NCBI GenBank assembly: GCA_018052455.1
Contig: JAGPNE010000002.1
Location: forward strand, 62,001-126,000
DNA: 64,000 bases
Direction: 5' to 3'
Source: Candidatus Fermentithermobacillaceae bacterium
GTDB taxonomy: Bacteria; Bacillota; Sulfobacillia; Fermentithermobacillales; Fermentithermobacillaceae
Shown here: piece after piece, positions 17,517 through 28,246 of the stretch
Numbering within the stretch: the first letter of the stretch is position 1
Layout: each line of letters opens with the position of its first letter
The notes under the pieces: generated by a model
The model's database searches: none
Told to the model about the DNA's origin: nothing
The model's input: the letters and a program-made list of their open reading frames with translations, nothing else
Translations under genes and position numbers: made by a program

Positions 17517-18053
17517 TTGGAGAGCAGACAGAGACGAGAAAAAGCTAAGGCGCAGGAAGAACTCAGGAAAAGCATGGAAGCAGCCAAAAGCGTAGTGTTC
17601 GTGGATTTCCGAGGTTTGTCAGTTCAGGATGATACGGCATTGCGCCGCAAGTGTCGAGAAAGCGGTGTTTCTTACAAAGTGGTTAAGAATACTCTGGCTC
17701 TAAGAGCAGCCCAAGAGCTTAACCTCGGGGGTATGGAAGATGTTTTTAAGGGACCTACTGCCATGGCGGCGAGTGAAGTGGATCCTGTAGCCCCCGCGAA
17801 GGTCTTGCGAGATTTTTCCCTTGAGATTCCTGTGGTAAAAATCAAGGGAGGCGTGTTGGAAGGGCAGAGTATATCGCCAGATAGGGTAGTATTCTTGGCT
17901 ACGTTACCGCCAAGAGAGGTTTTGTTGACTCAGGTCGCAGTGGCTATGAACGGACCACTTTCATCGCTAGCTACCGTTTTGAACGCGCCTTTGGCGGGTT
18001 TGGCGACAGTACTTGGTCAAGTCAAAGAGCAAAAAGAGAAAGCGCAAATATAG
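17517..18053 (+). CDS. rplJ: Ribosomal protein L10
   Basis: 178 residues from TTG 17517, six bases behind GGGAGG; the upstream in-frame ATG 17502 overlaps that site. The N-terminal rRNA-binding domain contains VFVDFRGLSVQD and YKVVKNTLAL. The C-terminal helix carries L7/L12 dimers. It is expected to be controlled by the leader just upstream. rplL follows after 21 bases. Confidence 0.97.
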   Translation: MESRQRREKAKAQEELRKSMEAAKSVVFVDFRGLSVQDDTALRRKCRESGVSYKVVKNTLALRAAQELNLGGMEDVFKGPTAMAASEVDPVAPAKVLRDFSLEIPVVKIKGGVLEGQSISPDRVVFLATLPPREVLLTQVAVAMNGPLSSLATVLNAPLAGLATVLGQVKEQKEKAQI

Positions 18054-18074
18054 ACCATAGGGAGGTCAATCAGA

Positions 18075-18458
18075 ATGTCTAAGATAGAACAGGTTTTGAA
18101 TTTGGTAAAAGAGATGACAGTCGTAGAACTGGCAGAACTGGTAAAGGCATTTGAAGAAGAATTTGGTGTATCTGCACAGGCTGTTGTAGCAGCTCCTGTC
18201 GCAAATGCAGGCGCACAAGAGGCCGCTAAGCCTGCCGAAGAGGAAAAGACAGAGTTTGATGTGGTGCTTGCCGACGCCGGAGCTAGCAGAGTTGCTGTCA
18301 TCAAGACAGTAAGAGAGCTTACCGGTCTTGGCTTGAAGGAAGCTAAAGAGCTTGTTGAAGCTGCGCCAAAGGCAATAAAGGAAAAGGTTTCCAAAGAAGA
18401 AGCACAGAAAGTGAAAGAGGCTTTGGAAGCAGCCGGAGCTACTGTTGAACTGAAGTAA
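18075..18458 (+). CDS. rplL: Ribosomal protein L7/L12
   Basis: 127 residues. The N-terminal dimerisation domain ([20 protein letters not shown]) is followed by an Ala-rich hinge and the C-terminal factor-binding domain with KIAVIK-like [19 protein letters not shown]. It is the stalk protein that recruits EF-Tu and EF-G. A strong terminator follows. Confidence 0.98.
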   Translation: MSKIEQVLNLVKEMTVVELAELVKAFEEEFGVSAQAVVAAPVANAGAQEAAKPAEEEKTEFDVVLADAGASRVAVIKTVRELTGLGLKEAKELVEAAPKAIKEKVSKEEAQKVKEALEAAGATVELK

Positions 18459-18480
18459 TGAGATAAGTTTCGCGACAAAG

Positions 18481-18520
18481 AAAGGGCAAGATATCGTTTC
18501 CGCTTGCCCTTTTTTCTTTT
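18481..18520 (+). terminator. Intrinsic terminator after rplL
   Basis: A 10-bp stem pairs 18481-18490 (AAAGGGCAAG) with 18503-18512 around a 12-nt loop, followed by TTTTTTCTTTTT. It ends the rplJ-rplL unit and separates it from asd. Confidence 0.95.
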
Positions 18521-18597
18521 TGGTGATAATTCTTACCATACAAAAGGTTTCTCAAATGAAATGTTGATTCTAACTTAGGAGTCTGGAGGCAAAGACT

Positions 18598-19617
18598 ATG
18601 GTCAGAATAGGGGTAGTAGGTGCGGGAGGACTTGTAGGCGGTCGTGTGGTAAAGGTTTTTGAAGAGATGAACATGCCCGATTGTGAACTCTATCTAAGCG
18701 GCTATGAAAAGTCAGTCGGAAAATCAGTCATTTTTGGCCCAGACTATTTAACGATCGAAAAAACCGATGTAGAGGCTCTTAGGAAACTCGATATTGTAGT
18801 CTTATGCACGCCGACGGACGTATCTAGGGATCTGGTAGTTCAGCTTATGGGAGGCCCGGTCGTAGTTGACACTTCCTCCGCCTTCAGAATGGAAGAAAAT
18901 GTGCCACTCATAGTTCCTGAGGTTAACGGCAAAAGTATTCGGGAGCATCGAGGACTGATAGCCGGTCCTAACTGCTCAACCATACAACTGGTCATGAGTC
19001 TTTACCCTATTCACCTTGAGTTTGGTCTTTGCAGGGTGCACGTAAGCACTTATCAGTCGGTGTCTGGGGCAGGGTATAAGGCGATGCAGGAGTTGAGAGA
19101 AACCTCTTTGAGGAAACTGACTTCCAATGACCCTGAATTGTGCGAAGATTCGTCTGAGTTCCCGCACCCTATAGCTTTCAACCTTATACCACAGATAGAC
19201 TCTTTTGTTAATAACGGTTATTCTAAAGAAGAGATGAAAATGATAAATGAGACCCGGAAGATATTGAGTATTCCGGATTTAGCAGTATCATGCACATGTG
19301 TGAGAGTACCCGTTTTCATTGGCCACTCGGAGGCTTGTCTCGTAGAAACCAAGGACGAGCCAAGTGTTGAGAGAGTACGGGAAGTTCTGGCAGCGTTTCC
19401 TGGTGTGACGCTTTTGGATGATCCGGCAAACCAAGTCTATCCAATGCCTCTTTATTGTGAAGATACCGATGATGTCTACATAGGTCGCATCCGACGTGAT
19501 CTTAGTTCAAAAAATGGGATCCTTTATTGGTTGGTAGCGGATAACCTTAGGCGTGGCGCCGCTACAAACGCTTGCAATATAGTTAGATTACTCGTAGAAA
19601 ATAGGAGTCTACTCTAA
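18598..19617 (+). CDS. asd: Aspartate-semialdehyde dehydrogenase
   Basis: 339 residues. It makes aspartate semialdehyde from aspartyl phosphate with NADPH, the branch point to lysine/diaminopimelate, threonine and methionine. It has an N-terminal dinucleotide fold (GVVGAGGLVGGRVV), the catalytic cysteine in GPNCSTIQ (Cys126) and a C-terminal segment with RVPVFIGHSEA (His in the acid-base role). It is followed at 20 bases by dapA, so the pair makes dihydrodipicolinate. The position between rplL and rpoB is unusual. Confidence 0.95.
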   Translation: MVRIGVVGAGGLVGGRVVKVFEEMNMPDCELYLSGYEKSVGKSVIFGPDYLTIEKTDVEALRKLDIVVLCTPTDVSRDLVVQLMGGPVVVDTSSAFRMEENVPLIVPEVNGKSIREHRGLIAGPNCSTIQLVMSLYPIHLEFGLCRVHVSTYQSVSGAGYKAMQELRETSLRKLTSNDPELCEDSSEFPHPIAFNLIPQIDSFVNNGYSKEEMKMINETRKILSIPDLAVSCTCVRVPVFIGHSEACLVETKDEPSVERVREVLAAFPGVTLLDDPANQVYPMPLYCEDTDDVYIGRIRRDLSSKNGILYWLVADNLRRGAATNACNIVRLLVENRSLL

Positions 19618-19637
19618 GCTGAAGGAGGTGTGATTCT

Positions 19638-20540
19638 ATGAGAGAATCACCTTACGGAAGTGTGATCATTGCAATGGTAACGCCATTTACGTCGGCCCTA
19701 GATGTAGATTATGGCACTTCCGTAAGACTTGCGAAAAGTCTTGTTGAGCAGGGGGCAGATGGTATACTTGTTTCGGGAACAACGGGAGAATCTCCTACGC
19801 TTACAGCTGAGGAGAAGATCGAACTGGTCTCAGAGGTGAGATCGGCACTCCCAGGCAATGTTATGGTATGGGCAGGAACAAGTTCGTATAATACGGCAGA
19901 CAGCGTAAGGCTAACTAAGCTCGCAGAATCCAGGGGCGCAGATGGGATTTTGGCGGTTACGCCCTATTACAACAAACCGAGCCAGGAAGGTCTGTATCAG
20001 CACTTTAAGGCTATTTCAGAGTCTACCTCTCTGCCCATCATGCTGTACAATGTTCCGGGTCGCACTTCAGTTAACATACTGCCTGATACTGTGCTGCGGT
20101 TGACCGAACTCAGGAACATAAAAGCAATTAAGGAGGCCTCAGGCAACCTAGACCAGGTTTCTCGGATACTTGGAAACTGTCCAGGAGACTTCTATGTGTA
20201 CTCGGGAGATGACAGCCTCACTCTTCCGATTCTTTCTTTAGGCGGTTCAGGTATAGTGTCAGTGGCGGGTCATCTTGTAGCGCAGGACCTCAAGAATATG
20301 ATAAAATGTTTTATTGAAGGCGACGTAGAAGAAGCACGGAAGATACATCACAAACTTTTTGATCTTTTCAAAGTTCTATTCATAACAAGTAACCCTGTGC
20401 CGGTCAAAACAGCTTTGGAGATGGTGGGAATTCCAGTTGGGGGATTTCGGTTACCATTATGTGGGCCATCAGAGAAAGAAGCAAAAGCGATACGGGATGT
20501 GCTTGTTCAGACGAAGCTTTTGGCTGCCGACGGGGAGTAG
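19638..20540 (+). CDS. dapA: 4-hydroxy-tetrahydrodipicolinate synthase
   Basis: 300 residues, a TIM-barrel lyase condensing aspartate semialdehyde with pyruvate, the first step committed to diaminopimelate and lysine. It shows GTTGESPTL (pyruvate pocket), the catalytic tyrosine in LYNVPGRT (Tyr137) and the Schiff-base lysine in IKEASGN (Lys165). An AAGGAGGTG site precedes the ATG. It is co-transcribed with asd and provides precursors for cell wall and, in spore formers, dipicolinate. Confidence 0.96.
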   Translation: MRESPYGSVIIAMVTPFTSALDVDYGTSVRLAKSLVEQGADGILVSGTTGESPTLTAEEKIELVSEVRSALPGNVMVWAGTSSYNTADSVRLTKLAESRGADGILAVTPYYNKPSQEGLYQHFKAISESTSLPIMLYNVPGRTSVNILPDTVLRLTELRNIKAIKEASGNLDQVSRILGNCPGDFYVYSGDDSLTLPILSLGGSGIVSVAGHLVAQDLKNMIKCFIEGDVEEARKIHHKLFDLFKVLFITSNPVPVKTALEMVGIPVGGFRLPLCGPSEKEAKAIRDVLVQTKLLAADGE

Positions 20541-20620
20541 GGGTGGTTTTACTGCGGGATGAAAGGATTGTTTCTACAGGGTAGGAAGATCTAAGTAAAT
20601 GGTTGTTACGGGTCTCGTTT

Positions 20621-20650
20621 GTTGACAGGAGTCAACAGGCGTGATAATAT
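20621..20650 (+). promoter_or_regulatory. rpoBC promoter with dyad over the -35 box
   Basis: TTGACA (20622-20627), a 17-base spacer and TAATAT (20645-20650) form a near-consensus sigma-A promoter. The inverted repeat GTTGAC-AGGA-GTCAAC (20621-20636) covers the -35 element and may be an operator. Transcription should start near 20657, leaving a leader of about 125 nt. That leader contains the hairpin GGTAT-GAA-ATACC inside a longer imperfect stem. Confidence 0.85.
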
Positions 20651-20783
20651 TATTAATTGCATTTATAATACGCTCGCCAGCCGGAAACCTAGGTATGAAA
20701 TACCGATGACCTGTTTAGGTAGAAATGAAGAGGTCGATTTCTCAGGGCGTAGGCGCAAATTTACCCCCTAAGGAGTGAAATGA

Positions 20784-23700
20784 ATGGCCTATCCGGTCAA
20801 GGTAGGCAAGCGCGAACGGCTGAATTATGGCCGTATCCGCGAAGTCCGCGAGATTCCAAACCTTATTGCAGTACAGAAAGATTCTTACGACTGGTTTTTG
20901 AAAGAGGGATTGCGTGAAGTATTCAAGGACATTTCACCTATTAGAGACTTTACAGACAACTTGTTTCTTGAATTCATCGATTACAGTTTGGGAGAACCCA
21001 AGTACTCTGTAGAAGAATGCAAGGAAAGGGATGTCACTTACTCAGCCCCCTTGAAAGCAAGAGTCAGACTCATAAACAAGTCAACCAGGGAACTTAAAGA
21101 GCAAGAGGTGTTCATGGGAGACTTTCCGCTGATGACAGATGCCGGAACCTTCATTATTAATGGTGCCGAGCGCGTCATCGTCAGTCAACTTGTACGTTCA
21201 CCAGGTGCATACTACTCGTGTGAAACCGACCAAAATGGCAAGAACGTCTATTCTGCAACCTTGATTCCCAACAGAGGAGCTTGGCTTGAGGTAGAAACCG
21301 ACTCCAACGACATTGCGTGGGTCAGGATAGACAGGACGCGCAAGCTTCCTTTGACTGTGCTTCTAAGAGCTGTAGGAGTTGAAACTGACGTTCAGATCTT
21401 GGAACTAATGGGCGAAAGTCCGGTACTCCAAAACACCTTGGACAAAGACAGCACTAAGTCTCGTGACGAGGCCCTGGTGGAGATCTACAGAAGGTTGAGA
21501 CCGGGAGAACCTCCTACGGTCGATAGCGCAAAGAATCTTTTTGAGAACTTGTTTTTTGAGCCCAGACGCTACGATCTAGCGGCTGTTGGCAGGTACAGGC
21601 TCAACAAGAAATTCTCTTTACGGAGACGTATAACAAACACGGTAGCTATGTTGGATATAGTGCATCCAACGACTGACGAATTACTAGTTGAAGCAGGAAC
21701 ACATATAAATAGAGACACTGCTCAGGTCATATCTGACGCAGGTGTTACCCAGATTGATGTGGTCACTCTGGACGGGCAGGCTGTGCACGTTCTGGCCAAT
21801 GGGATTCACCAGCAGAACGAAAGGGCCTGGTCTGAGGAGAAGCACCTAACACCTTCGGACATAATTGCATTTGTTAACTACTTTTTCGGGCTGATAAAGG
21901 GAGTCGGTACCGTAGACGATATCGATCACCTAGGCAATAGGCGCGTTCGAACCGTTGGCGAACTACTGCAAAATCAGTTTCGAATAGGGCTTTCTAGGAT
22001 GGAGCGAGTAGTAAGGGAACGGATGACCATCCAAGACATAGATACCATCACTCCACAGGCACTCATAAATGTGAGACCTGTTGTAGGCGCGATAAAAGAG
22101 TTCTTTGGGTCGAGCCAGCTTTCCCAATTCATGGAGCAAACGAACCCGCTTACAGAGCTCACGTCCAAAAGACGTTTATCTGCGCTAGGGCCCGGCGGTC
22201 TAACTCGTGACAGAGCCGGTTTTGAGGTTCGTGACGTACACCACTCCCACTACGGACGAATATGCCCCATTGAGACCCCGGAAGGTCCAAATATTGGGCT
22301 GACTAGTTCACTTACGTGTTACGCGCGAATCAACAGGTTAGGGTTCATAGAAACCCCCTACAGGAAAGTGAATAAGTCAGAGAAGAAAGTAACACACGAG
22401 ATTGAATATCTGACTGCTGATGAAGAAGATGACTGCATTATTGCCCAGGCAAACGCCGCCATAGACGACGAAGGCTACTTCTTGGAAGACGCTGTGATGG
22501 CAAGGTACGGGAGAGAGGTAATGAAGTCGCCTCCTGATCAGATAGACTACATGGACGTATCCCCTAAGCAGGTGTTTTCGGTAGCTACTTCGCTTATTCC
22601 ATTTTTGGAGCATGATGACGCCAGCCGTGCCCTTATGGGTTCTAACATGCAGAGGCAGGCTGTACCGCTTGTCAGGCCCGAAGCCCCGTCTGTGGGTACT
22701 GGTTTGGAGCACAAGGCTGCTTTGGACTCAGGAGTTATGACCCTAGCGAGGAGAAGAGGCCAAGTGGTAAAGGCTTCATCTCAGGAGATTGTGGTCCAGA
22801 CGGAGACAGGCGAAAAAGACGCCTATAAGCTCCGAAAGTTTGGCAGGTCCAACCAAGGCACGTGCTTTAACCAAAAGACCATCGTGTCAAAGGGGGACAT
22901 AGTGTCCGAGGGAGACGTGCTTGCCGACGGGCCTTCTACAGACATGGGCGAACTAGCTTTAGGCAGAAATGTGTTGGTCGCATATATGCCCTGGCAGGGC
23001 TTTAACTTCGAAGACGCCATACTGATCTCAAGAGAACTCGTTGAAGAAGACGTCTATACTTCGATTCACATTGAAGAATATGAATGTGATGCCAGAGACA
23101 CAAAACTAGGTCCGGAAGAGATTACCAGAGACATCCCCAACGTTGGTGAAGACCAGATGAAAGACTTAGATGACCGGGGGATAGTTAGGATTGGAGCCGA
23201 AGTGCGTTCGGGTGATATCTTGGTTGGCAAGGTAACACCCAAGGGTGAAACTGAGCTTACTCCTGAAGAGCGGCTTCTTCGTGCGATATTTGGAGAAAAA
23301 GCCAGAGAGGTCAGGGATAATTCCCTTAAAATGCCTCACGGCGAAAGCGGCATTGTAGTTGACGTAAAAGTGTTTACTAGAGATGCAGGAGACGAACTGC
23401 CTCCGGGTGTCAATGAGCTTGTGCGCGTTTATGTTGCTCAAAAGCGGAAAATATCCGAAGGCGACAAAATGGCAGGAAGACATGGCAACAAGGGTGTTGT
23501 AGCCAAAATACTGCCTCGCGAAGAAATGCCTTTTATGCCTGATGGCACCCCGGTTCAAATTGTACTTACACCATTGGGTGTTCCTTCGAGAATGAACCTT
23601 GGACAGGTTTTTGAATGCCATTTAGGGTGGGCGGCCAAAGCGTTAGGTGTTCAATTTGCAACTCCCATCTTTGACGGCATAACAGAACAGGAAATTGAAG

Positions 23701-24680
23701 AATTGCTTGAACAGTCAGGATTGCCCAAGATTGGTAAGACCGATCTCAGAGACGGTAGAACCGGAGAGTACTTCGATAGTCCCGTCACGGTAGGCTATGT
23801 ATACATGATGAAGCTATTGCACCTAGTAGACGACAAGGTGCACGCCCGTTCTACAGGCCCATACTCACTTGTAACACAGCAACCTTTAGGTGGAAAAGCT
23901 CAGATGGGCGGGCAGAGGTTCGGTGAAATGGAAGTCTGGGCGCTAGAGGCGCACGGCGCAGCATACACCTTGCAGGAGATGCTGACCGTTAAGTCCGACG
24001 ACGTAGTAGGCAGGGTCAAGACCTATGAAGCTATAGTTAAGGGGGAGAACATACCGGAACCGGGAATCCCTGAGTCCTTCAAGGTTTTGATTAAGGAACT
24101 GCAAAGCCTTGCGTTGGATGTACAGATCCTTGACGAAGAAGGCAACGAGGTCGAGATTAAAGAGTTAGATGAGGACGTGCAAGAGACTGCGAGAGAACTT
24201 GATCTCATGATTGAGACCGAAGTAAGGAGACCTGTTCGCCGTCGCGAAAGAGAAGTTGCCGATGAGGAACAGTACGAGGACCAGGAAGAAGAGGTCGCCT
24301 ACGTGCAAGAAGAACTCGGAGAGGTTGAAGCTGAGGAAGAATCGGAAATCCCTGCGTCAGACGACATGTCTTTGGAAGGTTCTATCCTCGAGGAAGAGAT
24401 CTCTTCAGACGATAGGCAGGAATCCGAAGATATTATGCGTGCCAAGCAGTTGGAGGAAGATACTAGAATGATCTTTGATGAACTCTTCAAAGAGATCGAG
24501 GTTCCTGAAGATGTGCATGAAGCCATTAAAGAAGAAGAAACTGTAGTCAAGAAAAAGCCCACCAAAACAAAGGCAAAACGTAAGGTTCGCTACGAAGAGG
24601 CCGATGAACTGGGACGCTTGGGCAGGGTAAGGTCTATTCGAGACCTCGAGCCTGATGACGAAGAAGAACCGGAAATTTAG
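20784..24680 (+). CDS. rpoB: RNA polymerase beta subunit
   Basis: 1298 residues. All conserved regions are recognisable, including the rifampicin-site segment, the [14 protein letters not shown] loop and [20 protein letters not shown] near the C-terminus. The rifampicin region reads [17 protein letters not shown]. Compared with E. coli this is Glu for Asp516, Thr for Asn518 and Ser for His526 (Ser461 here, codon 22164-22166), so intrinsic resistance is possible. Beyond residue about 1120 there is an extension of some 175 residues, very rich in Glu and Asp and ending in a Lys-rich then acidic segment. It is expressed from its own promoter and followed by rpoC after 19 bases. Confidence 0.98.
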   Translation: MAYPVKVGKRERLNYGRIREVREIPNLIAVQKDSYDWFLKEGLREVFKDISPIRDFTDNLFLEFIDYSLGEPKYSVEECKERDVTYSAPLKARVRLINKSTRELKEQEVFMGDFPLMTDAGTFIINGAERVIVSQLVRSPGAYYSCETDQNGKNVYSATLIPNRGAWLEVETDSNDIAWVRIDRTRKLPLTVLLRAVGVETDVQILELMGESPVLQNTLDKDSTKSRDEALVEIYRRLRPGEPPTVDSAKNLFENLFFEPRRYDLAAVGRYRLNKKFSLRRRITNTVAMLDIVHPTTDELLVEAGTHINRDTAQVISDAGVTQIDVVTLDGQAVHVLANGIHQQNERAWSEEKHLTPSDIIAFVNYFFGLIKGVGTVDDIDHLGNRRVRTVGELLQNQFRIGLSRMERVVRERMTIQDIDTITPQALINVRPVVGAIKEFFGSSQLSQFMEQTNPLTELTSKRRLSALGPGGLTRDRAGFEVRDVHHSHYGRICPIETPEGPNIGLTSSLTCYARINRLGFIETPYRKVNKSEKKVTHEIEYLTADEEDDCIIAQANAAIDDEGYFLEDAVMARYGREVMKSPPDQIDYMDVSPKQVFSVATSLIPFLEHDDASRALMGSNMQRQAVPLVRPEAPSVGTGLEHKAALDSGVMTLARRRGQVVKASSQEIVVQTETGEKDAYKLRKFGRSNQGTCFNQKTIVSKGDIVSEGDVLADGPSTDMGELALGRNVLVAYMPWQGFNFEDAILISRELVEEDVYTSIHIEEYECDARDTKLGPEEITRDIPNVGEDQMKDLDDRGIVRIGAEVRSGDILVGKVTPKGETELTPEERLLRAIFGEKAREVRDNSLKMPHGESGIVVDVKVFTRDAGDELPPGVNELVRVYVAQKRKISEGDKMAGRHGNKGVVAKILPREEMPFMPDGTPVQIVLTPLGVPSRMNLGQVFECHLGWAAKALGVQFATPIFDGITEQEIEELLEQSGLPKIGKTDLRDGRTGEYFDSPVTVGYVYMMKLLHLVDDKVHARSTGPYSLVTQQPLGGKAQMGGQRFGEMEVWALEAHGAAYTLQEMLTVKSDDVVGRVKTYEAIVKGENIPEPGIPESFKVLIKELQSLALDVQILDEEGNEVEIKELDEDVQETARELDLMIETEVRRPVRRREREVADEEQYEDQEEEVAYVQEELGEVEAEEESEIPASDDMSLEGSILEEEISSDDRQESEDIMRAKQLEEDTRMIFDELFKEIEVPEDVHEAIKEEETVVKKKPTKTKAKRKVRYEEADELGRLGRVRSIRDLEPDDEEEPEI

Positions 24681-24699
24681 ATAGAGGGGATGTTAAAGA

Positions 24700-27600
24700 G
24701 TGGACATTAACGATTTTGCTGCAATGCGTATTTCTCTTGCATCACCCGAAAGGATCAGAGAGTGGTCTCGAGGAGAAGTGAAGAAACCTGAAACTCTTAA
24801 TTACAGGACGCTAAAACCAGAACGAGACGGGTTGTTCTGCGAAAGGATTTTCGGGCCTACCAAGGACTGGGAATGTTACTGCGGCAAATACAAGCGTATT
24901 AGGTACAAAGGCGTAGTCTGCGATAAATGCGGTGTGGAGGTTACCAGGGCGAAGGTAAGGCGTGAGCGCATGGGCCACATAGAGTTGGCAACGCCTGTGT
25001 CTCACATTTGGTATTTCAAAGGAGTACCTTCGAGGATGGGGCTTCTTCTGGATATGTCGCCTAAAGTCTTGGAGCAGGTTCTTTATTTTGCATCTTATAT
25101 TGTGACAGATCCTGGAGATTGCGAGGAACTTGAGTATAAGCAAGTACTAAGCGAAAACGAGTACCGCGACGCAAGAGATAAATATGGCAGCAGGTTCAGA
25201 GCCGGCATGGGTGCCGAGGCTATCAAAGAGATCTTGGGCAATGTCGATCTTGAAAAAGAATCCGAGGGACTCAGGGATGAGGCTCGAAATGCAACTGGTC
25301 AAAGAAAAGTAAGGGCTATAAGGCGATTAGAAGTTGTAGAAGCCTTCAGGGTGTCGGGTAATAGGCCTGAATGGATGATCCTAGACGTTATCCCGGTAAT
25401 ACCACCTGATCTAAGGCCAATGGTTCAGCTGGATGGAGGCAGGTTTGCCACATCTGACCTAAATGACTTATACCGAAGAGTCATCAATAGGAACAACAGG
25501 TTAAAGAGGCTTTTGGACCTAGGCGCGCCCGACATAATCGTTAGAAACGAGAAAAGGATGCTCCAGGAGGCGGTCGACGCCCTAATCGACAATGGGCGAC
25601 GCGGAAAGCCTGTTACCGGACCTGGGCAGAGGCCGCTAAAGTCCCTGTCTGATATGCTAAAGGGCAAACAGGGTCGGTTCAGACAGAACCTCCTAGGTAA
25701 GCGAGTAGACTATTCGGGTCGGTCTGTTATTGTGGTAGGTCCTAACCTTAAATTCTATCAGTGTGGACTGCCCAAAGAGATGGCGCTTGAACTGTTCAAA
25801 CCTTTTGTCATGAAGCGTCTTGTGGAAACAGGGCTTGCACCGAACATAAAAAGCGCTAGGCGTCTTGTCGAGAGATCTCGCCCTGAGGTGTGGGATATTC
25901 TTGAAGAAGTTATTAAGGATCACCCTGTGCTTCTGAACAGGGCTCCTACTTTGCATAGATTGAGCGTACAGGCTTTTGAGCCTGTACTAATTGAAGGACG
26001 AGCCATACAGATTCACCCATTGGTATGTCCGCCTTATAATGCGGACTTCGACGGTGACCAAATGCCCGTACACGTGCCTCTTTCAGCTGAAGCTCAGGCA
26101 GAATCCAAGATACTTATGTCTTCTGTCTACAATCTGTTGCTTCCAAAAGATGGCACCCCTGCAGTTACACCAACAAAAGACGTAGTTCTCGGGATATATT
26201 ACCTTACCCTGTCAAAGGAAGAAGATTTAGCGGCAGTAGAGGAAAAAGACTGTGGCAAGAGATACGGTTCAATGGACGAAGTGATCATGGCATACGAAGT
26301 TGGCGCAGTAGGACTGCACGATACAGTCCTATTAAGGTATCAAAGAGAAGACGGCCTGTTTGAACGGATAGTCACAACGCCTGGAAGGTGCATTTTCAAC
26401 CAAGTGCTTCCTCAAGGGCTGAGGTTTGCAAATGAAGTCGTAGACCGGAGACTCTTGAACCGTATTGTATCTGAGAGCATCAGTTTGTACGGTATGGAAA
26501 AAACCGTGGAGATGCTAGACGGAATAAAGGACCTAGGGTTCTCGTTCGCTACAGTGGCGGGTTCTACTATCGCTATCAGTGACGTGGTGGTTCCTGAACA
26601 AAAACCAGATATACTCTCGGATGCAGATGAAAGAGTTGACCAGATCGAGGACCAATACAAGATGGGTCTACTAACGGAAGAAGAACGTTATCACAAGGTA
26701 ATAGATATCTGGAGAGACGCAACAGACAAGGTCACGAAGGAACTTCAGGAGTCCATCGGCAGATGGAACCCAGTGTATATGATGGCGGCCTCAGGCGCTC
26801 GAGGGAATATACAGCAAATATCCCAGTTGGGCGGCATGCGCGGGATTATGGTCGACCCTTCCGGCAGGATGGTTGAGCAACCTATTAGGTCGAATTTCCG
26901 TGAAGGGCTTTCGGTTCTTGAGTACTTCACTTCGACGCACGGCCAAAGAAAAGGGCTTGTGGACATGGCTCTTAGAACCGCAGACTCAGGTTATCTGACC
27001 AGAAGATTAGTTGACGTAGCCCAGGACGTGATAGTAAGGGAAGATGATTGTGGCACTGATGCAGGTATTTTGGTAAGAGATGTTGTGATAGATGGAGAAC
27101 TAATCGAGGGTCTTTATGACAGGATAGTCGGAAGATACTCAGTGAAGGACGTTATCCATCCGGATACCGGTGAGGTGCTTTGCAAGAAGCAAGAACTTAT
27201 TGACCCAAAAACGGCAGATAAGATAGTTGAAGCCGGTATCAAGGAAGTCGCAGTCAGGTCAGTCCTTACATGCGAGACTCGCCACGGCGTGTGCGTTAAG
27301 TGTTACGGCAAGAACTTGGCTACCGGGGATATTGTCGACGTAGGAGAAGCAGTTGGCATAATTGCAGCTCAATCCATTGGAGAACCCGGCACTCAGCTTA
27401 CGCTTAGGACGTTCCACTTGGGCGGAATCGCAGGAGAAGATATCACCCAAGGACTTCCAAGGGTCGAAGAACTTTTTGAAGCAAGGAAACCCAAGAGACA
27501 AGCCGCAATAGCTGAGATCGGCGGAGTTGCCGAGATCATAGAAGGCGACAAGAAGCGGGAGATTGTTATCACGTCTCCGGAAGGTGACCAAAGCACAATC

Positions 27601-28206
27601 GTGGTTCCTTTTGGAGGACTTATGAAGGTAAAAGACGGCCAAGTCGTAGAGCCCGGAGATATTCTAACCGAAGGTTCTGTGAACCCCCATGATCTGCTTG
27701 TGATAAAAGGCGTAAGGGCGGTAGAAGAATACATCCTCAGTGAGGTCCAAAGGGTGTACAGGCTACAGGGAATAGATATTTCTGACAAACACATTGAAGT
27801 CATAGTCAGGCAGATGATGCGGAAGGTAAAGGTCGACGACCCCGGGGATACTACTCTTCTACCCGGAGGAGTTGTCGACGTATTTGAGTTTGCAGATGCC
27901 AACGCAAGGGTTTTCGAGGATGGTGGGGAGCCTGCGACAGGAAAGCCCATCATACTAGGGATTACCAAGGCATCTCTTTCGACAGATTCATTCTTGTCAG
28001 CAGCTTCGTTCCAGGAGACCACGCGAGTGCTTACAGACGCAGCGATAAAGGGCAAGACCGATAAACTTATCGGGCTTAAGGAGAATGTGATCATAGGTAA
28101 GCTTATCCCTGCAGGAACAGGTATGCAGAAATATGATGAGGTAGTTGTCGAGTCTGTTTCCGAAAAAGAAGAGGAAGTTGGAGTAGCCGAAGCAGTAGGC
28201 GAGTGA
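24700..28206 (+). CDS. rpoC: RNA polymerase beta' subunit
   Basis: 1168 residues starting with GTG behind AGGGG. It has the N-terminal zinc finger (CYCGKY ... CDKCGVEV), the rudder and lid regions, the catalytic NADFDGDQM loop (about 447-455), the bridge helix and trigger loop, and the second zinc site (CGTD ... [13 protein letters not shown]). The residue after the catalytic loop is Pro ([12 protein letters not shown]) where most bacteria have Ala. The length fits the Bacillota type without the large proteobacterial insertions. Confidence 0.98.
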   Translation: MDINDFAAMRISLASPERIREWSRGEVKKPETLNYRTLKPERDGLFCERIFGPTKDWECYCGKYKRIRYKGVVCDKCGVEVTRAKVRRERMGHIELATPVSHIWYFKGVPSRMGLLLDMSPKVLEQVLYFASYIVTDPGDCEELEYKQVLSENEYRDARDKYGSRFRAGMGAEAIKEILGNVDLEKESEGLRDEARNATGQRKVRAIRRLEVVEAFRVSGNRPEWMILDVIPVIPPDLRPMVQLDGGRFATSDLNDLYRRVINRNNRLKRLLDLGAPDIIVRNEKRMLQEAVDALIDNGRRGKPVTGPGQRPLKSLSDMLKGKQGRFRQNLLGKRVDYSGRSVIVVGPNLKFYQCGLPKEMALELFKPFVMKRLVETGLAPNIKSARRLVERSRPEVWDILEEVIKDHPVLLNRAPTLHRLSVQAFEPVLIEGRAIQIHPLVCPPYNADFDGDQMPVHVPLSAEAQAESKILMSSVYNLLLPKDGTPAVTPTKDVVLGIYYLTLSKEEDLAAVEEKDCGKRYGSMDEVIMAYEVGAVGLHDTVLLRYQREDGLFERIVTTPGRCIFNQVLPQGLRFANEVVDRRLLNRIVSESISLYGMEKTVEMLDGIKDLGFSFATVAGSTIAISDVVVPEQKPDILSDADERVDQIEDQYKMGLLTEEERYHKVIDIWRDATDKVTKELQESIGRWNPVYMMAASGARGNIQQISQLGGMRGIMVDPSGRMVEQPIRSNFREGLSVLEYFTSTHGQRKGLVDMALRTADSGYLTRRLVDVAQDVIVREDDCGTDAGILVRDVVIDGELIEGLYDRIVGRYSVKDVIHPDTGEVLCKKQELIDPKTADKIVEAGIKEVAVRSVLTCETRHGVCVKCYGKNLATGDIVDVGEAVGIIAAQSIGEPGTQLTLRTFHLGGIAGEDITQGLPRVEELFEARKPKRQAAIAEIGGVAEIIEGDKKREIVITSPEGDQSTIVVPFGGLMKVKDGQVVEPGDILTEGSVNPHDLLVIKGVRAVEEYILSEVQRVYRLQGIDISDKHIEVIVRQMMRKVKVDDPGDTTLLPGGVVDVFEFADANARVFEDGGEPATGKPIILGITKASLSTDSFLSAASFQETTRVLTDAAIKGKTDKLIGLKENVIIGKLIPAGTGMQKYDEVVVESVSEKEEEVGVAEAVGE

Positions 28207-28246
28207 ATTCAGCCACGTGTCTTATGAGAAATGGGGGAGTGTCACA

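Noticed and set aside
27393-28094. 233-codon minus-strand frame inside rpoC
   Set aside because: Serine-rich antisense shadow of a conserved core gene with no initiation signal.
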